From a bacterium (GTDB taxonomy: Bacteria > Planctomycetota > JACOTG01 > JAUIME01): a DNA stretch of 7,347 bases. This document shows, one piece after another, positions 6,093-7,347 of this stretch (positions are counted from its first letter, which is position 1; each line of letters opens with the position of its first letter). The notes under the pieces are model-generated. The model ran no database searches. It saw nothing but the letters and a program-made list of their open reading frames with translations, and had not been told where the DNA came from. Made by a program: the position numbers and the translations under genes. The stretch spans positions 1 through 7,347 of the forward strand of contig JAUIME010000245.1 in the NCBI GenBank assembly GCA_030433195.1. The letters run 5' to 3'.

Positions 6093-7347
6093 CGGACGAC
6101 CTCGCGACGCTTCATGTCGAGGTAGCGTTCGAGCAGGGCGGCGTTCACGCGCTGCGGCTCCACATCGAGGCACTGCAGTCCGAGCTCTCGCAAACGGCGC
6201 ACGACTCGGCGCCGTTCGCGGATCTGATCCGCGGCGACCACGGCCTCGCCGAGCGCCGGCAGGTCGTCGGGGCGCCCGTCCACGAGGCGGTCGAGATGAG
6301 GATCACGCAGCGACACGAACAGTACCGCGTGACGGCGCGCGAGGCGTCCGAGATTCTCGATCATCAGCTCGGCCGTCACCGTGTCGACGAAATCCGTGAA
6401 GACGACGACGAGCGCGCGGCGGCGCAGCGTCATCGCGAGCTCGGTCATGGCCAGCGTGTAGTTGGTTTCGGAGTCGCCGTATGGAAGGCCCGCGGCCGTG
6501 CGTCGCAATCGCGCGAAGCTCGAGACGAGGCCGTTCGGATCGAGCCACGTGTGCGGCGTCGCGTCGAACGCGAACAAGCCGACTCGATCGCCCGTGCGCA
6601 GGGCCGCGTAGCCGAGCGCGAGCGCGGCGTGGATCGCGTGGTCGAGGCGCGGAAGTGTCGACTCGGTGCCGTCGGCGATGTCCGGAGCCGCGAGCGCCTC
6701 ACGCATGCGCGGGCCGGTATCGATCGCGAGAATGACGGGATGATTGCGTTCGGCGCGCGTCTCGCGAACGAGGAGACGATGATGCCTGGCGGTCGCCTTC
6801 CAATCGATCGAACGCGGGTCGTATCCCGGGGCGAACTCGCGCAACGAATCGAACTCGGACCCGTCGCCGACGTAGCGCTCCACCTTGATCCCGGCGTGCG
6901 TGTCGTGCGAACCCGCGAAGCGCAGCGCGGTCGCCCGGACCGGTCGCAGGTCGGGAACGACGACGACCTCGTGGTCGAGCGCGTGTCTCGTCGTCCACGA
7001 GGCGAGCCCGAGCGGCCCGATCCGGCGGATCCATGCGGCGGGGATCGCCGCGCGCCCGCGCCTTGCGGCGCGCAGCGCGAACGACACGTCGGTGCGGCCG
7101 CGGTCGAAGCGGGTCGTTCGGGGAGGCTCGGGTTGCCAGGGCTCGGGCAGGTCGAGGAGCGCGATCGCCCGGTGTGCGGACGACCGGCGTGGTGTCGTGA
7201 CCTCGACTCGCGCTCGGGACGGCTCGCCGATGCCGAGTTCGTTCGGAGCCTCGAGCGTCACACGGGGTCGTCCTGCCAAGAGCAGCGTCACCGCGTCGAG
7301 TGCGAACACCGAGACGACGAGCGCGTTCCACACCACGAAGGGCTGCC
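6089..7347 (-). CDS. DUF58/von Willebrand A-like protein, N-terminus outside window
   Basis: The frame is open to the right edge, so the true start is outside or hidden; about 418 residues are visible. Numbering from the GTG at 7336, the protein opens with a hydrophobic segment (about 4-21), probably the end of a membrane anchor. A beta-rich region (about 25-130) follows, then the DUF58 signature: GDGSEFDSLREF (157-168), PGYDPRSIDWKATAR (170-184) and LLVRETRAER (188-197). After that comes a vWA-like fold with VILAIDTGPRM (201-211), GDRVGLFAFD (249-258) and VVFTDF (311-316). The first metal-site motif is degenerate: DTGPR in place of DxSxS. DUF58 proteins are commonly encoded beside MoxR-type AAA ATPases and are suspected to act with them in envelope or metal-cofactor processes; the exact role is unknown. 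First visible gene of the leftward operon; its stop overlaps the SpoIIM-like start by ATGA. Confidence 0.92.
   Translation of the reverse strand, partial: QPFVVWNALVVSVFALDAVTLLLAGRPRVTLEAPNELGIGEPSRARVEVTTPRRSSAHRAIALLDLPEPWQPEPPRTTRFDRGRTDVSFALRAARRGRAAIPAAWIRRIGPLGLASWTTRHALDHEVVVVPDLRPVRATALRFAGSHDTHAGIKVERYVGDGSEFDSLREFAPGYDPRSIDWKATARHHRLLVRETRAERNHPVILAIDTGPRMREALAAPDIADGTESTLPRLDHAIHAALALGYAALRTGDRVGLFAFDATPHTWLDPNGLVSSFARLRRTAAGLPYGDSETNYTLAMTELAMTLRRRALVVVFTDFVDTVTAELMIENLGRLARRHAVLFVSLRDPHLDRLVDGRPDDLPALGEAVVAADQIRERRRVVRRLRELGLQCLDVEPQRVNAALLERYLDMKRREVVR
6099..6103 (-). promoter_or_regulatory. Ribosome binding site deciding the SpoIIM-like start
   Basis: GAGGT on the minus strand (6103 to 6099) lies six bases before the ATG at 6092, within the last codons of the DUF58 gene. 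The later in-frame ATG at 6041 has no purine-rich stretch before it. Confidence 0.6.

Noticed and set aside
5295..6125. A 276-codon plus-strand frame antisense to the SpoIIM-like gene
   Set aside because: It is composed of charged low-complexity sequence and lies wholly opposite a gene with clear SpoIIM signatures.
7334..7336. GTG at 7336 as the true start of the DUF58 gene
   Set aside because: The frame stays open through the window edge and the upstream residues (QPFV) fit a longer hydrophobic N-terminus, so the gene is treated as truncated.

Overview
This 7.3 kb window is gene-dense, very GC-rich bacterial chromosome. It holds six complete or partial protein-coding genes plus the last part of a seventh role class: four genes read rightward in the left 4.1 kb and three read leftward in the right 3.2 kb (seven genes in total, two of them cut by the window edges). 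I see no RNA gene, mobile element, CRISPR array or long repeat. G/C-ending codons dominate all genes, so many long open frames on the wrong strand or frame are shadows. The organism cannot be fixed from the window. The ParE version, an exported squalene-cyclase-fold protein and a DUF58/SpoIIM/RDD envelope cluster together would suit a high-GC planctomycete or a similar Gram-negative-type lineage; this is inference, held with modest confidence.

Left part, plus strand: the 3' half of a type II topoisomerase B subunit (parE type; TOPRIM domain to natural C-terminus) runs in from upstream and stops at 964. After an 84-base gap holding a good sigma-70-like promoter and a strong ribosome binding site, a three-gene unit follows. 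It comprises an exported alpha/alpha-toroid protein related to prenyltransferase/squalene-oxidase repeats (1049-2359), a DTW-domain tRNA-uridine aminocarboxypropyltransferase (2356-3132, overlapping its predecessor through ATGA) and a zinc-ribbon multi-pass membrane protein (3149-4105, 16-base gap).

Right part, minus strand: a DUF58/von Willebrand-like protein (truncated at the right edge), a SpoIIM/DUF95 integral membrane protein and an RDD-family membrane protein form one tightly coupled operon. Each junction is an ATGA overlap with a good Shine-Dalgarno sequence. This trio is a recurring bacterial neighbourhood, usually beside a MoxR-type AAA ATPase; if the pattern holds, that ATPase should lie just beyond the right edge. 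The two units converge, with only 17 bases between their stop codons.

Functional picture: DNA topology (parE), tRNA modification (DTW) and envelope or membrane functions (toroid protein, zinc-ribbon membrane protein, DUF58/SpoIIM/RDD). Nothing here amounts to a clearly new system. The points most worth a second look are the toroid protein of unknown job, the pairing of the zinc-ribbon membrane protein with the SpoIIM/RDD cluster, and the coupling signals at gene junctions.
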